This document shows positions 38,455-46,312 of a DNA stretch of 64,000 nucleotides, in pieces. Made by a program: the position numbers and the translations under genes. Numbering within the stretch: the first letter of the stretch is position 1; every line of letters starts with the position of its first letter. The notes beneath the pieces were generated by a model that did not search any database, was not told the DNA's origin, and worked only from the letters and a program-made list of their open reading frames with translations. The stretch is from Methylobacterium sp. B4 (GTDB taxonomy: Bacteria; Pseudomonadota; Alphaproteobacteria; Rhizobiales; Beijerinckiaceae): the NCBI RefSeq assembly GCF_003201865.1, contig NZ_QJJJ01000009.1:62001-126000 (forward strand), in the 5' to 3' direction.

Positions 38455-39829
38455 CCGGACGGGCTGCGGCACGCCGGATCGTCGAGCGCGCCGCCTCGAT
38501 GGCGACGTTGGCGGCCCCCAGGGTTCGCGGCTCCGTCGGCCTGTTCAGGGCGTGGCGGGCGATGCTGGCCGCGAGATCGTCGATCTCGGCCGCCATGGCC
38601 TCCAGCCGCTCCCCGTCCTCCTCGCGCCGCGCCTCGGAGCGGAGTTCGAGCAGACGCGCGGTGGCGACCTCGATCCGCTCGCGGCGGATGCGTCCCAGGC
38701 GCTGCCGCAGCCAGGCGAAGGTCGAGCCGACGCCGCCGGCCAGGATGGCGACGAGGTAGATCCAGCTCTCGTAGCGCTCGATGAAGGTTTCCTGCTCTCG
38801 CTCGTAATAGTCGATGGCGCCGGGATGGATGGGCAGGCGGGCGCTGGTGGCGTCCGCGGTGTCCTCGTAGGCCGGATGGGTGACCTCTTCCGCCACTGGC
38901 ACGCTCTCCGCCAGTGCGGCGCGCATCTCGAACAGGTGCTGTGTCACCTCGGCGGCGACGCTTCGCGGCAGGTCGGCGCGCGCCATCAGCCGGTAGGACG
39001 AGCCGACCGTCGCAACCTCCTCGGCGGGCAGGCGCGGATTGCCGCCGAACAGGGCCGCCGGCAGTGTGACCGGCTGCAGGCGCGGCCAGCGTGCCAGGAT
39101 CGCGGCGGCGTCCGGCACCCCGACGAGCGCGACCGCCCCGTCCTTGCTCGCCCGGCGCACGAGGCCGACGACCCGTCGCGAGACCGGCGAGGTCGGTGTC
39201 GTCACCAGCATCATTGCGTCGATGCGCCCGCTGCCGAGGGCGTCGACGATCTCCGCCTCCTCCACTGGTACGAGGGCCAGCGCGGTCGTCGGCACGGCAC
39301 CGGCGGCAGCGTCCGTCAAAACCTCCAGCCCATGATGGGCCACGAGGTTGCCGACGAGCGTCCGGTCGGCGGTGCGACCGGCCAGCAGCCCGAGGCGCTT
39401 GCCCGCCAGATCCGGGATGTTCGCGATGCCGGCGGCGGCCGGCGCCGCGACGAAGACGGCCAGTTCCCGCAGGACCGCGAGGGTCAGGCCGTTACCCGGC
39501 ATCGACACGTCCGGCCGGACCACCGCCAGGTCGGCCTTGCCGGCCTTGAGCGCCTCCGCGCTCTCGCGCACGCCGTCGAACGGGACGACCTTCAAACGCA
39601 GCCCCAGCTTCCTGCGGGCAAGTTCGTCGGCATAGGCGCGCAGCAGGGCCGGTTCGGTGCCTCCGTTCGGGGCGACGGCGAGGGTCAGGGTCGTGGGCCG
39701 CGTGAGGTAAAACGCTGCGACGGCGCTCACGACGAGCAGCGTCGTCAGACCAAGAAGCAGAACGGCTTCCCGGCCTCTCGGGAACACTGACTTGCGCAAA
39801 GATGCACTCCCGGGCGCCGTCGGCGCCAT
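38426..39829 (-). CDS. TAXI-family substrate-binding protein, membrane anchored
   Basis: About 467 residues from ATG 39829. A transmembrane helix near residues 20-43 is followed by a TAXI-type (TRAP transporter-associated) periplasmic binding domain: LTLAVAPNGGTEPALLRAYADEL, LAVVRPDVSMP, NIPDLAGKRLGL and PTSPVSRRVVGLV. A second membrane helix near residue 365 (IYLVAILAGGVGSTFAWLRQ) leads to a charged cytoplasmic coil. This two-helix layout differs from free binding proteins, and no TRAP permease gene is nearby, so it may be a sensor rather than a transporter part. Its last 29 bases belong to the duplication. Confidence 0.8.
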   Translation of the reverse strand: MAPTAPGSASLRKSVFPRGREAVLLLGLTTLLVVSAVAAFYLTRPTTLTLAVAPNGGTEPALLRAYADELARRKLGLRLKVVPFDGVRESAEALKAGKADLAVVRPDVSMPGNGLTLAVLRELAVFVAAPAAAGIANIPDLAGKRLGLLAGRTADRTLVGNLVAHHGLEVLTDAAAGAVPTTALALVPVEEAEIVDALGSGRIDAMMLVTTPTSPVSRRVVGLVRRASKDGAVALVGVPDAAAILARWPRLQPVTLPAALFGGNPRLPAEEVATVGSSYRLMARADLPRSVAAEVTQHLFEMRAALAESVPVAEEVTHPAYEDTADATSARLPIHPGAIDYYEREQETFIERYESWIYLVAILAGGVGSTFAWLRQRLGRIRRERIEVATARLLELRSEARREEDGERLEAMAAEIDDLAASIARHALNRPTEPRTLGAANVAIEAARSTIRRAAARPARVGSGDTL

Positions 39830-40060
39830 CGTCCCCGCACGTTTCTCGTCACCCCTCGAACGTCCCCGCGACGGCAATCGATCGGCGTGATCGCCGCTCG
39901 AAATGCCCGATGTCGGGTTCCCGTTCCAGACTTGTCAGTGGGTTTGCGAGCCGGCTCGGATCGGGTTGCGGCCCATCTTGGTCCGAACCCAGCCGCATCC
40001 ATCGCGGCGGCGACGATCCGCAGGCCGCCGGCAGATCGTCAATTGTTGGGGCAGGAAGCG

Positions 40061-40113
40061 TTGGAGCGGGTGAAGGGAATCGAACCCTCGTATTCAGCTT
40101 GGAAGGCTGAATC
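40061..40113 (-). other. 3' part of tRNA-Gly(TCC): left attachment site
   Basis: Read on the minus strand, this gives the anticodon arm (tcagc-cttccaa-gctga, anticodon TCC), variable bases, T-arm (gagggttcgattccctt) and acceptor strand ending cacccgctcca. The 5' half that should pair with it (starting GCGGGTG, with a D-arm) is absent; unrelated sequence lies there instead. A lone tRNA 3' end next to a tyrosine recombinase gene is the classic left junction of an element integrated into a tRNA gene. The intact tRNA should lie at the far end, outside the window. Confidence 0.85.
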
Positions 40114-40227
40114 CTCAGCGCTCGTGGTATCCGGTCCGTCCAGGGTTTCGGTAACCAACCGCCCGAAAATACAGGGGAAATCGCCCTCCCACGGTTAATG
40201 CCGGGGTTGCGGAGGCGATTCGGGTCA

Positions 40228-40248
40228 GGTGGTATCCCGGTGGTATCC
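40228..40248 (+). repeat. Tandem ggtggtatcc repeats before the integrase
   Basis: The decamer ggtggtatcc occurs at 40228-40237 and 40239-40248, an 11-base period, so both face the same side of the helix. A related gtggtatccgg is at 40124-40134, next to the attachment site. They could be arm-type recombinase or excisionase sites. Confidence 0.45.
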
Positions 40249-40263
40249 GCCGGGAGGGACTGA

Positions 40264-41829
40264 ATGGCCGTCGAGGGTGGCAGGGGCTCGTACGCCCGGG
40301 AGCGCGTGGCGTTGACCGCGGGGCACGTGACCAAGGCGCGCGCCATGATCCGGAAGGGGACGGTCCCCGGGCGCGGCCTCGACCTCGTCGACGCCGACTG
40401 CGCCGGCCTCGTCCTGCGTGTGACCCGCAACAGCGCGACGTGGATGCGGAAGTCGAAGACCGGGACCGTGAGGATCGGCGACGCGGCGGTGATCACGCTC
40501 ACACAGGCCCGCGACCAGGCCGAGCGCATCCGCCTCGCCGTCCCGGGCACGCACGACCCGCGGATGGAGACCCGCATCTACGAGGCGGCCTTGGCCCGGA
40601 CCGGCAGCGAGGAGGAGGCCCTGGACGCCGCGTGGCCCGAGGAGGATCCCGAGACCCAGACCGCCGAGGAGCGCCGGCGCGACGGCCCCTGGGTCCTCGG
40701 CGACCTGATCGACGCCTACCTCGCCTGGAAGCTGCCCAAGCTGAAGGCGGGGCGCTGGCGCGCGAGCTACGAGGGCTACCTGCGGCACCCCGAGCTATCC
40801 GGCCTCAGCATGTCGACGGTCGCCAGCCTGGACCTGGAAGCCCTTCTCGGCGTCCGGCAGCGGCTGCTGGAGGACGGCGCCACGAAGCGCAGCGCGGCCA
40901 AGCGCGTCATCGGTCAGTTCCGCGATGCGATGACCTGGGGCTGGAAGGAGCAGCCCATCCGCTGCCGGCTCGTCCGCGTGAACTTCCCCTGGTGGGACCG
41001 TCTGACGGTCGACTACGCCGCGGGCAAGCGCGACCACGTGCCGACCGTCGAGGAACTCGCCCGCACGCTCGCCGTCGCGGAGCGGTACAGGTCCCTCGGG
41101 CAGACGGAGCACGCCACCGGCGCCGGGTTGCTCGGGGCCCTATGGGCCGTCGTCCTGACGGGGCAGCGGACGGGCGCGCTCGTCACGACGCAGGTGGGTT
41201 CGTGCGTGCCGCAGTTCAGCAACGTCCTGCCGGGCTGGACCGCCATCGGCTGGCCGGGCGAGGTCATGAAGTCGAAGCTTCCGCACGCCCTGCCGGTCCC
41301 GCCGGCGGCGTGGGCCGTGATCGAGCGCTACCGCCAAGAAGACGCCCGAGGCCGAGAGGCGCCTGCACCGTGGATGTTCCCGTCCCGGCGCGGCGACGGC
41401 CACGTGTCCTACCTGGCCATCAACCAGCTTTTGTCCCGCCTGCAGGGCCTGCGGGAGGGCAAGGCCGCCCCCGGGAAGCCGGACCTGTTCGCGATCTATG
41501 CCATCCGCCGATGGACGCCCCACGACGTCCGGCGGGGCATCGCCACGTTCCTCGGCGAGCGCCGGCTGGGCGGGGCCGCGGCGGCCATCCTGGATCACGT
41601 GGACGGGCGCGCCGAGGAGCGCGAGCGCACGGCCGCGGTGACCCGGCTGCACTACGACCGGGCCCAGCGCATGGACCTGAAGGCGGAGGGCATGGCCCTG
41701 TGGGTCGCGGCGATCATGGAGGCCTACGAGCGGGAGCGCGAGGTCCTCGCCCGCGTCCCCCTCCCTCCCCCGCCGCCGCGGCCGGTCAGGAAGCCCGCGA
41801 CAAGGCGGCGGAAGCCCGCCCTCGCTTAG
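40264..41829 (+). CDS. Tyrosine recombinase (integrase)
   Basis: A 521-residue site-specific recombinase starting at ATG 40264, 150 bases from the tRNA fragment and reading into the element. An N-terminal arm/core-binding region (about 140-230) precedes the catalytic domain. The expected residues are visible: Arg302 (LTGQRTGAL), Lys338 with His341 (KSKLPHALPVP), His420-x-x-Arg423 (TPHDVRRGIAT), His445 (ILDHVDG) and Tyr464 (LHYDRAQRM). It should catalyse integration and excision at tRNA-Gly. The C-terminal tail is Pro/Arg-rich. Confidence 0.92.
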   Translation: MAVEGGRGSYARERVALTAGHVTKARAMIRKGTVPGRGLDLVDADCAGLVLRVTRNSATWMRKSKTGTVRIGDAAVITLTQARDQAERIRLAVPGTHDPRMETRIYEAALARTGSEEEALDAAWPEEDPETQTAEERRRDGPWVLGDLIDAYLAWKLPKLKAGRWRASYEGYLRHPELSGLSMSTVASLDLEALLGVRQRLLEDGATKRSAAKRVIGQFRDAMTWGWKEQPIRCRLVRVNFPWWDRLTVDYAAGKRDHVPTVEELARTLAVAERYRSLGQTEHATGAGLLGALWAVVLTGQRTGALVTTQVGSCVPQFSNVLPGWTAIGWPGEVMKSKLPHALPVPPAAWAVIERYRQEDARGREAPAPWMFPSRRGDGHVSYLAINQLLSRLQGLREGKAAPGKPDLFAIYAIRRWTPHDVRRGIATFLGERRLGGAAAAILDHVDGRAEERERTAAVTRLHYDRAQRMDLKAEGMALWVAAIMEAYEREREVLARVPLPPPPPRPVRKPATRRRKPALA

Positions 41830-42004
41830 CGCGCCGGCCCCTCCCGAGGGCCCGCGCCAGGTCCGCCGGGCGCTCGGCCTGCACGAACCCGGACGGGCCG
41901 CGGGCGCGGCCCGAGGCCTCCGCCAGGTCCTCGGCCAGGGCGCGCCACAGGGCGTCCCGCTCCTCGCCGGCCGCGCTGATCGCGACGTCCTCGTACCCGT
42001 GCAT
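41786..42004 (-). CDS. Small protein overlapping the integrase end
   Basis: A 72-residue product from ATG 42004, with a good ribosome site (GGAGGCGGG) on the minus strand. The first half is acidic (MHGYEDVAISAAGEERDALWRAL) and the second half very basic (RALGRGRRAKRGRAS). The last 44 bases overlap the end of the integrase gene tail to tail. No family recognised; the size suits an excisionase-like or regulatory protein, but nothing else supports that. Confidence 0.5.
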   Translation of the reverse strand: MHGYEDVAISAAGEERDALWRALAEDLAEASGRARGPSGFVQAERPADLARALGRGRRAKRGRASAALSRAS

Positions 42005-42054
42005 GTCCCGCCTCCGCATGAGAACGAAATAGGAACAAGCCGGCGCGGGTCAAC

Positions 42055-42103
42055 GGGGCCGGAACGTCCACCACACCCCGCCTCCGGTGGACGTTCCGGC
42101 CCC
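42055..42103. repeat. 18-bp perfect inverted repeat
   Basis: A perfect 18-bp stem (ggggccggaacgtccacc at 42055-42072, its complement at 42086-42103) with a 13-base loop lies between the divergent small gene and the metallophosphoesterase gene. No T-run follows on either strand, so it is not an ordinary terminator. Confidence 0.85.
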
Positions 42104-42301
42104 CGGTTCACCCTTCCTTCACCGTGACGCACGGCAACCCTGGCCGCAGGCTTGACCGGACGAATCGCGAGCTGCGATCCTGCCGATTCCCCAGCGCCCC
42201 AAGAGGCCCCCGGTGAAACGAAAAGCGCGCTTAGCCCCGCATCGAGAGACCCATCCAGGGGAGTGACGCCGCGCGCGCAGCCCCCCACGGAGGCTGCATC
42301 C

Positions 42302-42895
42302 ATGACCCACCACAACAATCTCACCCCGCCGCGTGGCACCGTGTGGTTCGTCGGCGACACGCACTTCGGGCACGCCGGCGCCATCGCCCACACCGACCGC
42401 CCGTTCCGCGACGTCGCCGAGATGGACCGGCTGCTCATCGAGGCATGGAACAGCCTCGTCCGACCCGGCGACACCGTCGTGCACCTCGGCGACTTCGAGT
42501 GGGGGCACACGCCGGCGAGGGCCGCCGAGATCTTCGCCGCCCTGCAGGGGCACAAGCATCTCTGCGTCGGGAACCACGACAGACCCAGGGTGACGTCGCT
42601 GCCGTGGCAGAGCGTGCAGGAGCGGCTGACCGTGCACGCCGAGGGCCGCAGGATCGTGTGCGACCACTACCCCATGCGCGCCTGGCCCGGGTCGTTCCGG
42701 GGCGCCCTGCACGTCCACGGACACACGCACGGCTCCCTGCCGGGGACGTCCCAGTCGTGCGACGTCGGCGTGGACGTCTGGGGCTACGCCCCGGCGCGCG
42801 TCTCCGAGGTCATCGCCCGGATGGGGGCGACGCCCGAGCAGCCGGAGGAGCGCCGGCGGGCGCGGGAGCGCCACGAGGACGACGACGCCGAATGA
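42302..42895 (+). CDS. Calcineurin-like metallophosphoesterase, phage type
   Basis: A 197-residue protein from ATG 42302, after ACGGAGGC. The five metallophosphoesterase motifs are present: VGDTHFGH, HLGDFEWG, GNHDRP, CDHYPMRAW and HVHGHTHGSL. The two-metal site should hydrolyse phosphoesters. Close small relatives occur in phages and mobile elements, where the substrate is usually unknown. The C-terminus is a charged tail. A strong hairpin follows the stop directly. Confidence 0.88.
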   Translation: MTHHNNLTPPRGTVWFVGDTHFGHAGAIAHTDRPFRDVAEMDRLLIEAWNSLVRPGDTVVHLGDFEWGHTPARAAEIFAALQGHKHLCVGNHDRPRVTSLPWQSVQERLTVHAEGRRIVCDHYPMRAWPGSFRGALHVHGHTHGSLPGTSQSCDVGVDVWGYAPARVSEVIARMGATPEQPEERRRARERHEDDDAE

Positions 42896-42902
42896 AAAAA
42901 GG

Positions 42903-42929
42903 GGGCCCCCGGATCGCCTCCGGGGGCCC
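42903..42929. terminator. Bidirectional terminator
   Basis: A 10-bp stem (gggcccccgg / ccgggggccc) with a seven-base loop has AAAAAA on its left and TTTCGCTTT on its right. It can therefore stop both the metallophosphoesterase transcript and the long leftward operon that ends at 42956. Confidence 0.85.
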
Positions 42930-42955
42930 TTTCGCTTTCGGGGTGACGGCCGGCG

Positions 42956-43426
42956 TCAGGGACGCATGCCCGGGGCCGCGGCCTCCTCGGGCTCCTCGAC
43001 CCGGGGGCGGCTCCTGCCCCGCGGCAGGTTCCTCCTCGGGAGCACCCGGTCCGGGTACTGGGCGGCGTACAACCGCGACGCCTCCTCCCTGGCCGAGGCC
43101 TTCCTGGCGCGCTCGTAGACGTCGATCATGCACTCGACGGCTTGGACGCTCGTCTCCTCCGGCTGGATCGACCTCGTAAGCGTGACGACGACACCGTCCA
43201 CTCGGCTGACGAGCGTCATCACGGGCGGCCTGTCGACGAACCCCACGACGCGCACCTCGTAGCCCGGGCGCGTCTCCTTGAGGACCGAGTTGACCGCCTT
43301 GATCCACGCCCTCTTGTCGAATCCGCCGCGGCGGTAGGCGGCCCCCGGCGCGAAATGCCGGTCCCCGCCCGCCGCCGACATGCCCGCCGCGATACGGTCT
43401 GCGTACGGTGTCCTGCTGAATGCCAC
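42956..43426 (-). CDS. Hypothetical protein, last gene of leftward operon
   Basis: About 156 residues from a GTG at 43426; a TTG further up is possible. The central part (RAWIKAVNSVLKETRPGYEVRVV, then DRPPVMTLVSRVDGVVVTLT) reads as a globular alpha/beta domain. The tail is Arg/Pro/Glu-rich. Family unknown. It is followed directly by the bidirectional terminator and is separated from the upstream gene by 80 bases. Confidence 0.6.
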   Translation of the reverse strand: MAFSRTPYADRIAAGMSAAGGDRHFAPGAAYRRGGFDKRAWIKAVNSVLKETRPGYEVRVVGFVDRPPVMTLVSRVDGVVVTLTRSIQPEETSVQAVECMIDVYERARKASAREEASRLYAAQYPDRVLPRRNLPRGRSRPRVEEPEEAAAPGMRP

Positions 43427-43506
43427 GGCCTTGATCCCTTGTCCCGCGGGCCCCTCGGCCCGCCCCGGGGACAAGCGTACGTATGACCAAGCAAGGCACC
43501 ATGGCC

Positions 43507-44001
43507 CTAGCGGGAGAGCGCGCGCGATTCGGTCCGGAGGCGATCCTCGGCCTCGATCAGGCGGGCATGCAGGGCCACGAGTTCCGCGTGCCGGGGGTGC
43601 CAATCGTCGCGCAGGTAGGCCTGCAGCCGTGCCGCCGATCCCCCGCATCGGGCCGAGCGCCGTCCGAGGGCGCGGCCGCGCTCGTGCTCCTTGGCCGGCT
43701 GCAGGTCGATCATCAGCGTCGTCTCGTCGAGGGGATTGTCCCGGAGCACGCCGTCGAGGGCCTCGACGATGTCGCGGGCGCGCCGCTCCCGGCGGGCAGC
43801 CTCCAGGGCGGCGGGATCGGCGACCTCGGCGAGGGCGGCCGCCTCCGTGGCGAGGACCTCCGCCAGCGGGGCTTCGGGCTCCGGCGCCGGGGCGACCGGC
43901 TCGGGCAGCGGCGCGACGGTCTGGACCGCGGCGCAGGCCCCCCGCACGGTTGGGGGGAGCCGCAGCGGCAGGCGGACGGCGGGACGGGGGGTGGCGGTCA
44001 C
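43507..44001 (-). CDS. Hypothetical protein with Pro/Ala linker
   Basis: 164 residues from a GTG at 44001 that overlaps the preceding stop (GTGA). A low-complexity Pro/Ala/Glu first third leads to a helical, Arg/Glu-rich body with likely coiled coil (EAARRERRARDIVEALDG, HAELVALHARLIEAEDRL). No signal peptide. Family unknown. Confidence 0.6.
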   Translation of the reverse strand: MTATPRPAVRLPLRLPPTVRGACAAVQTVAPLPEPVAPAPEPEAPLAEVLATEAAALAEVADPAALEAARRERRARDIVEALDGVLRDNPLDETTLMIDLQPAKEHERGRALGRRSARCGGSAARLQAYLRDDWHPRHAELVALHARLIEAEDRLRTESRALSR

Positions 44002-44429
44002 AGGGCTTCTCCCGAGAGGTTGATCTGCACCGGGACGGCGCAGGCGGTGCAGGTCACGGCGTCATGCCAGCCGCAGCCCTCGTCACACGGATCGCGCTCG
44101 CTGCATCCGCAGCCGTGACAGGCCTGGCCGAGCACGGACGGGAGCCGGAACCGCTCGACGATGCGCGCGCCCCAGTTCTCCGGCTCGACCCATGCCTTGT
44201 CGGACAGGCCGTCCATCCCGAGCACGGCCTCCTGCAGGGCGCCGAGCGCGATCCGCTCGGCCTCCGTTCCGGCGCGGGAGGCCGGGTCGAAGGCGTGTTC
44301 GGCGATGGCGCGCCCGACGGCGGCCTCCAGGGCGAGTGCGCCGATGCGGGCCTGCATGCCGGGCGTCAGCGTCGCCCAGACCGTGGCGCCGTCGAAGGGG
44401 ACGGTGGAGATACTGGTTGCATCAGCCAC
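43998..44429 (-). CDS. Hypothetical protein with Cys-rich zinc-like motif
   Basis: About 143 residues from GTG 44429, with GGAGG six bases upstream. Residues 1-90 are helical. The C-terminal part carries CHGCGCSERDPCDEGCGW followed by VTCTACAV, a cluster of nine Cys plus His that could form one or two metal sites. It overlaps its neighbours by eight and four bases, which points to translational coupling. Similar Cys blocks occur in small phage proteins; the function is unknown. Confidence 0.65.
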   Translation of the reverse strand: MADATSISTVPFDGATVWATLTPGMQARIGALALEAAVGRAIAEHAFDPASRAGTEAERIALGALQEAVLGMDGLSDKAWVEPENWGARIVERFRLPSVLGQACHGCGCSERDPCDEGCGWHDAVTCTACAVPVQINLSGEAL

Positions 44430-44712
44430 GGGTGGCCTCCGCACCTGCGAGGACGGCCTCGTAGACCTTGGCGAGCTCCTCGGCGTAGAGGCGCAGCGCG
44501 TTCTGGATCAGGAACTCCAGCCCGGCCTGAGAGCCAGCCCCATTACCGGCGCCCTCCGGGCACGCCGGTAACCCTGAATCGAGAGCACCGGCGACGGTGC
44601 GGGCGGCACGCCCCGACGCCCCCATGGTGTTGTAGATCGTCTCCAACCGGACGCGACCCAACCGAGTGGCGGCCGCCTTCAGGGCGCGCTGGTCGATCTT
44701 CGGCTTACCCAC
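44422..44712 (-). CDS. Hypothetical small protein
   Basis: 96 residues from GTG 44712. The basic N-terminus (MGKPKIDQRALKAAATRLGRV) and the helical C-terminus enclose a Gly/Ala-rich middle. It overlaps both neighbouring genes by eight bases. Unknown function. Confidence 0.55.
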   Translation of the reverse strand: MGKPKIDQRALKAAATRLGRVRLETIYNTMGASGRAARTVAGALDSGLPACPEGAGNGAGSQAGLEFLIQNALRLYAEELAKVYEAVLAGAEATRG

Positions 44713-44947
44713 GGTCGCCCTCCTTCACGGTGACGGGGGCCTCGTCGGAGACGCCGGTGGCGGCCCCGACCATGGCGAGGACGGCGAAGGCGAAGGTGAA
44801 CCCCGCCAGGGCCAGCGTCGTGATCCACGCCGCCCGGGCGAGATCCCAGCCGGCTCCGGCCAGGACGAAGACGATGGCCACGATGGCCCCCGCCGTGATG
44901 GCGACCCGCCCGGGGCCGCCGCAGGTGAGGGTGAGGAGGGCGCGCAT
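44705..44947 (-). CDS. Small two-helix membrane protein
   Basis: About 80 residues from ATG 44947, which overlaps the upstream stop as ATGA. Two transmembrane helices (about 17-37 and 42-65) are followed by an acidic cytoplasmic or periplasmic tail. It resembles small membrane proteins of phages and mobile elements. Holin-like size is noted, but no lysis genes are nearby. Confidence 0.6.
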   Translation of the reverse strand: MRALLTLTCGGPGRVAITAGAIVAIVFVLAGAGWDLARAAWITTLALAGFTFAFAVLAMVGAATGVSDEAPVTVKEGDRG

Positions 44948-45519
44948 CAGCAAGCCCCCCAATTCTCGTAGACCTCGCAGACCGCGCTCAGCATGGCCGA
45001 GAGACCCATTACAGTGGAAGGGCTCGCGTATAGCCTCATGCTCTGGCCCTCCATCTGGATCTCGATGGGGACCGCCTGACGACGCTCGCGAGCCAAGGAG
45101 CGCGCCTCGCCCGCCTGGACATGGATGCCATGGGCGTCACGCAGTCTGGCTCGGTCTTCCTCGGTGATCGGGCGGACCTCCATCCTACGGTCCGCGTCGG
45201 TCCGCAGGATGTTTACCCACGCATTCCAGTCGGCATCCGAGACCTGAGACCAGTCCCCCGTCCGGCGGGCCTCGCCGACGCGGGCGGCGCTCCCCTCGGA
45301 CATGTACGGCAGCGGCGTCTCCCCGTACCCGACGCTGAGGCAGATCTCGTCCGGCTCGGGGAGCGGGTCGTCGTCGGGCGTCGGCACGATCTCGAATCCG
45401 GCGTCGCGCAGGGCGTCGACCACGCCCGACGCCGCATCGGGCGCGAGGGCCGTCCCGTTCCTGCCCTGCTCCCAGGCTCGCTGCAGGGCCTGGTTGATCG
45501 CTTCGTTTTCCTGGCGCAC
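44947..45519 (-). CDS. Hypothetical protein
   Basis: 190 residues from GTG 45519, with GGAGAG upstream. The body is soluble, acidic and globular-looking (FEIVPTPDDDPLPEPDEIC, WNAWVNILRTDADRR, VPIEIQMEGQSMRLYASPS). The 27-base leader repeat lies in its upstream gap. Family unknown. Confidence 0.6.
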   Translation of the reverse strand: MRQENEAINQALQRAWEQGRNGTALAPDAASGVVDALRDAGFEIVPTPDDDPLPEPDEICLSVGYGETPLPYMSEGSAARVGEARRTGDWSQVSDADWNAWVNILRTDADRRMEVRPITEEDRARLRDAHGIHVQAGEARSLARERRQAVPIEIQMEGQSMRLYASPSTVMGLSAMLSAVCEVYENWGAC

Positions 45520-45561
45520 GGGGCGCTCTCCTGTTCTGGTGGGGATGCCTGTCTGTGTCAG

Positions 45562-45588
45562 GGCGCCACTGTCGCCTGGCGCGCGACG
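45562..45588 (-). repeat. Leader repeat, copy 1
   Basis: A 27-base element in the gap upstream of the gene starting at 45519. It matches copy 2 (45905-45931) at 24 of 27 positions; the shared core includes cgcctggcgc and gccactg. Each copy lies 40-70 bases before a start codon of the leftward operon. Confidence 0.6.
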
Positions 45589-45595
45589 TGGGGCC

Positions 45596-45865
45596 TCAGG
45601 CCGCGGCGCGGCTGGCCTGCCCGGCTTGGCGGGCGCGGTAGGTGTCGATCCGGTCGCAGGCGGCCGTGAGCGTGGCGGCGGTCTGGAAGCGGCCGCCCAC
45701 GGTGAAGGACCACTCCCAGGCCCCCATGCCGTGCTGGATCTCGACGCCGCGGTACCGGCGCCGGCTCCAGAACCGACCGTCGGGGCGCCGGGCGTCCGGG
45801 CAGTCCTCGCCGTAGGGGCGCTCGGACATCGGGACGGTGACGAGGGGGAAGCTGCGCTTGATCAT
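45596..45865 (-). CDS. Hypothetical protein
   Basis: About 89 residues from ATG 45865 (MIKRSFPLVTVP). It has aromatic-rich strands (GRFWSRRRYRGVEIQHGMG, WEWSFTVGG) and a final helix (TLTAACDRIDTYRARQAG). It reads as a compact domain of the kind common in phage early regions. Family unknown. Confidence 0.55.
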   Translation of the reverse strand: MIKRSFPLVTVPMSERPYGEDCPDARRPDGRFWSRRRYRGVEIQHGMGAWEWSFTVGGRFQTAATLTAACDRIDTYRARQAGQASRAAA

Positions 45866-45904
45866 GTGTGCCTCGTTGGATGCAGGATTGCCGTTTCTGA
45901 TTGG

Positions 45905-45931
45905 GACGCCACTGCCGCCTGGCGCACGACG
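45905..45931 (-). repeat. Leader repeat, copy 2
   Basis: The second copy of the 27-base element, upstream of the gene starting at 45865. Conservation of a noncoding block before two different genes of one operon suggests an internal promoter, an antitermination site or a protein-binding site. Confidence 0.6.
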
Positions 45932-45937
45932 CACGGA

Positions 45938-46312
45938 TCAGGGGCGGGCCGGCAGGCGCGGCCGCGGGGGGACGGGGCCTCGCATCGGGGGCGGGGGCGG
46001 CGACCGGCGGACGGGCGGGGCCGGCGCGTCGGCATCGAGGCCGGCGACGATGTCGGCGTGGGCCTCGGCGAGGGTCGCGGGCGGGCGGTCCGCCTCGGTC
46101 AGGGCGGCGTCGAGGCGCTGGATGCACTCCCTCGACGCCAGCAGGAGGGCACGCTCGACGGCGCCGACGGCGCCCTGGAGCGTCGCGGCGCGGGGGCCGG
46201 CGGCGTAGCCGGGGTGCGACTTCACCGCGGCGAGGGCAGCCGCTAGACGGGTCCGGGTCTGGGCGACGTCGAGCTCTACGAGGCGGTCGGCGAAATCGGT
46301 CCGGGCGGTCAT
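45938..46312 (-). CDS. Hypothetical protein with Pro-rich tail
   Basis: About 124 residues from ATG 46312, which overlaps the exonuclease stop as ATGA. The first 85 residues are helical (VDLVELDVAQTRTRLAAAL-like heptads), and the tail is nearly all Pro and Arg. Function unknown; coupling to the exonuclease gene suggests a partner role. Confidence 0.55.
   Translation of the reverse strand: MTARTDFADRLVELDVAQTRTRLAAALAAVKSHPGYAAGPRAATLQGAVGAVERALLLASRECIQRLDAALTEADRPPATLAEAHADIVAGLDADAPAPPVRRSPPPPPMRGPVPPRPRLPARP

Noticed and set aside
40061..40134. Complete tRNA-Gly gene
   Set aside because: The 5' acceptor strand and D-arm are missing; only the 3' part can be folded.
44705..44947. Phage holin
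   Set aside because: Size and two helices fit, but no endolysin or other lysis gene is near, so it is left as an unknown membrane protein.
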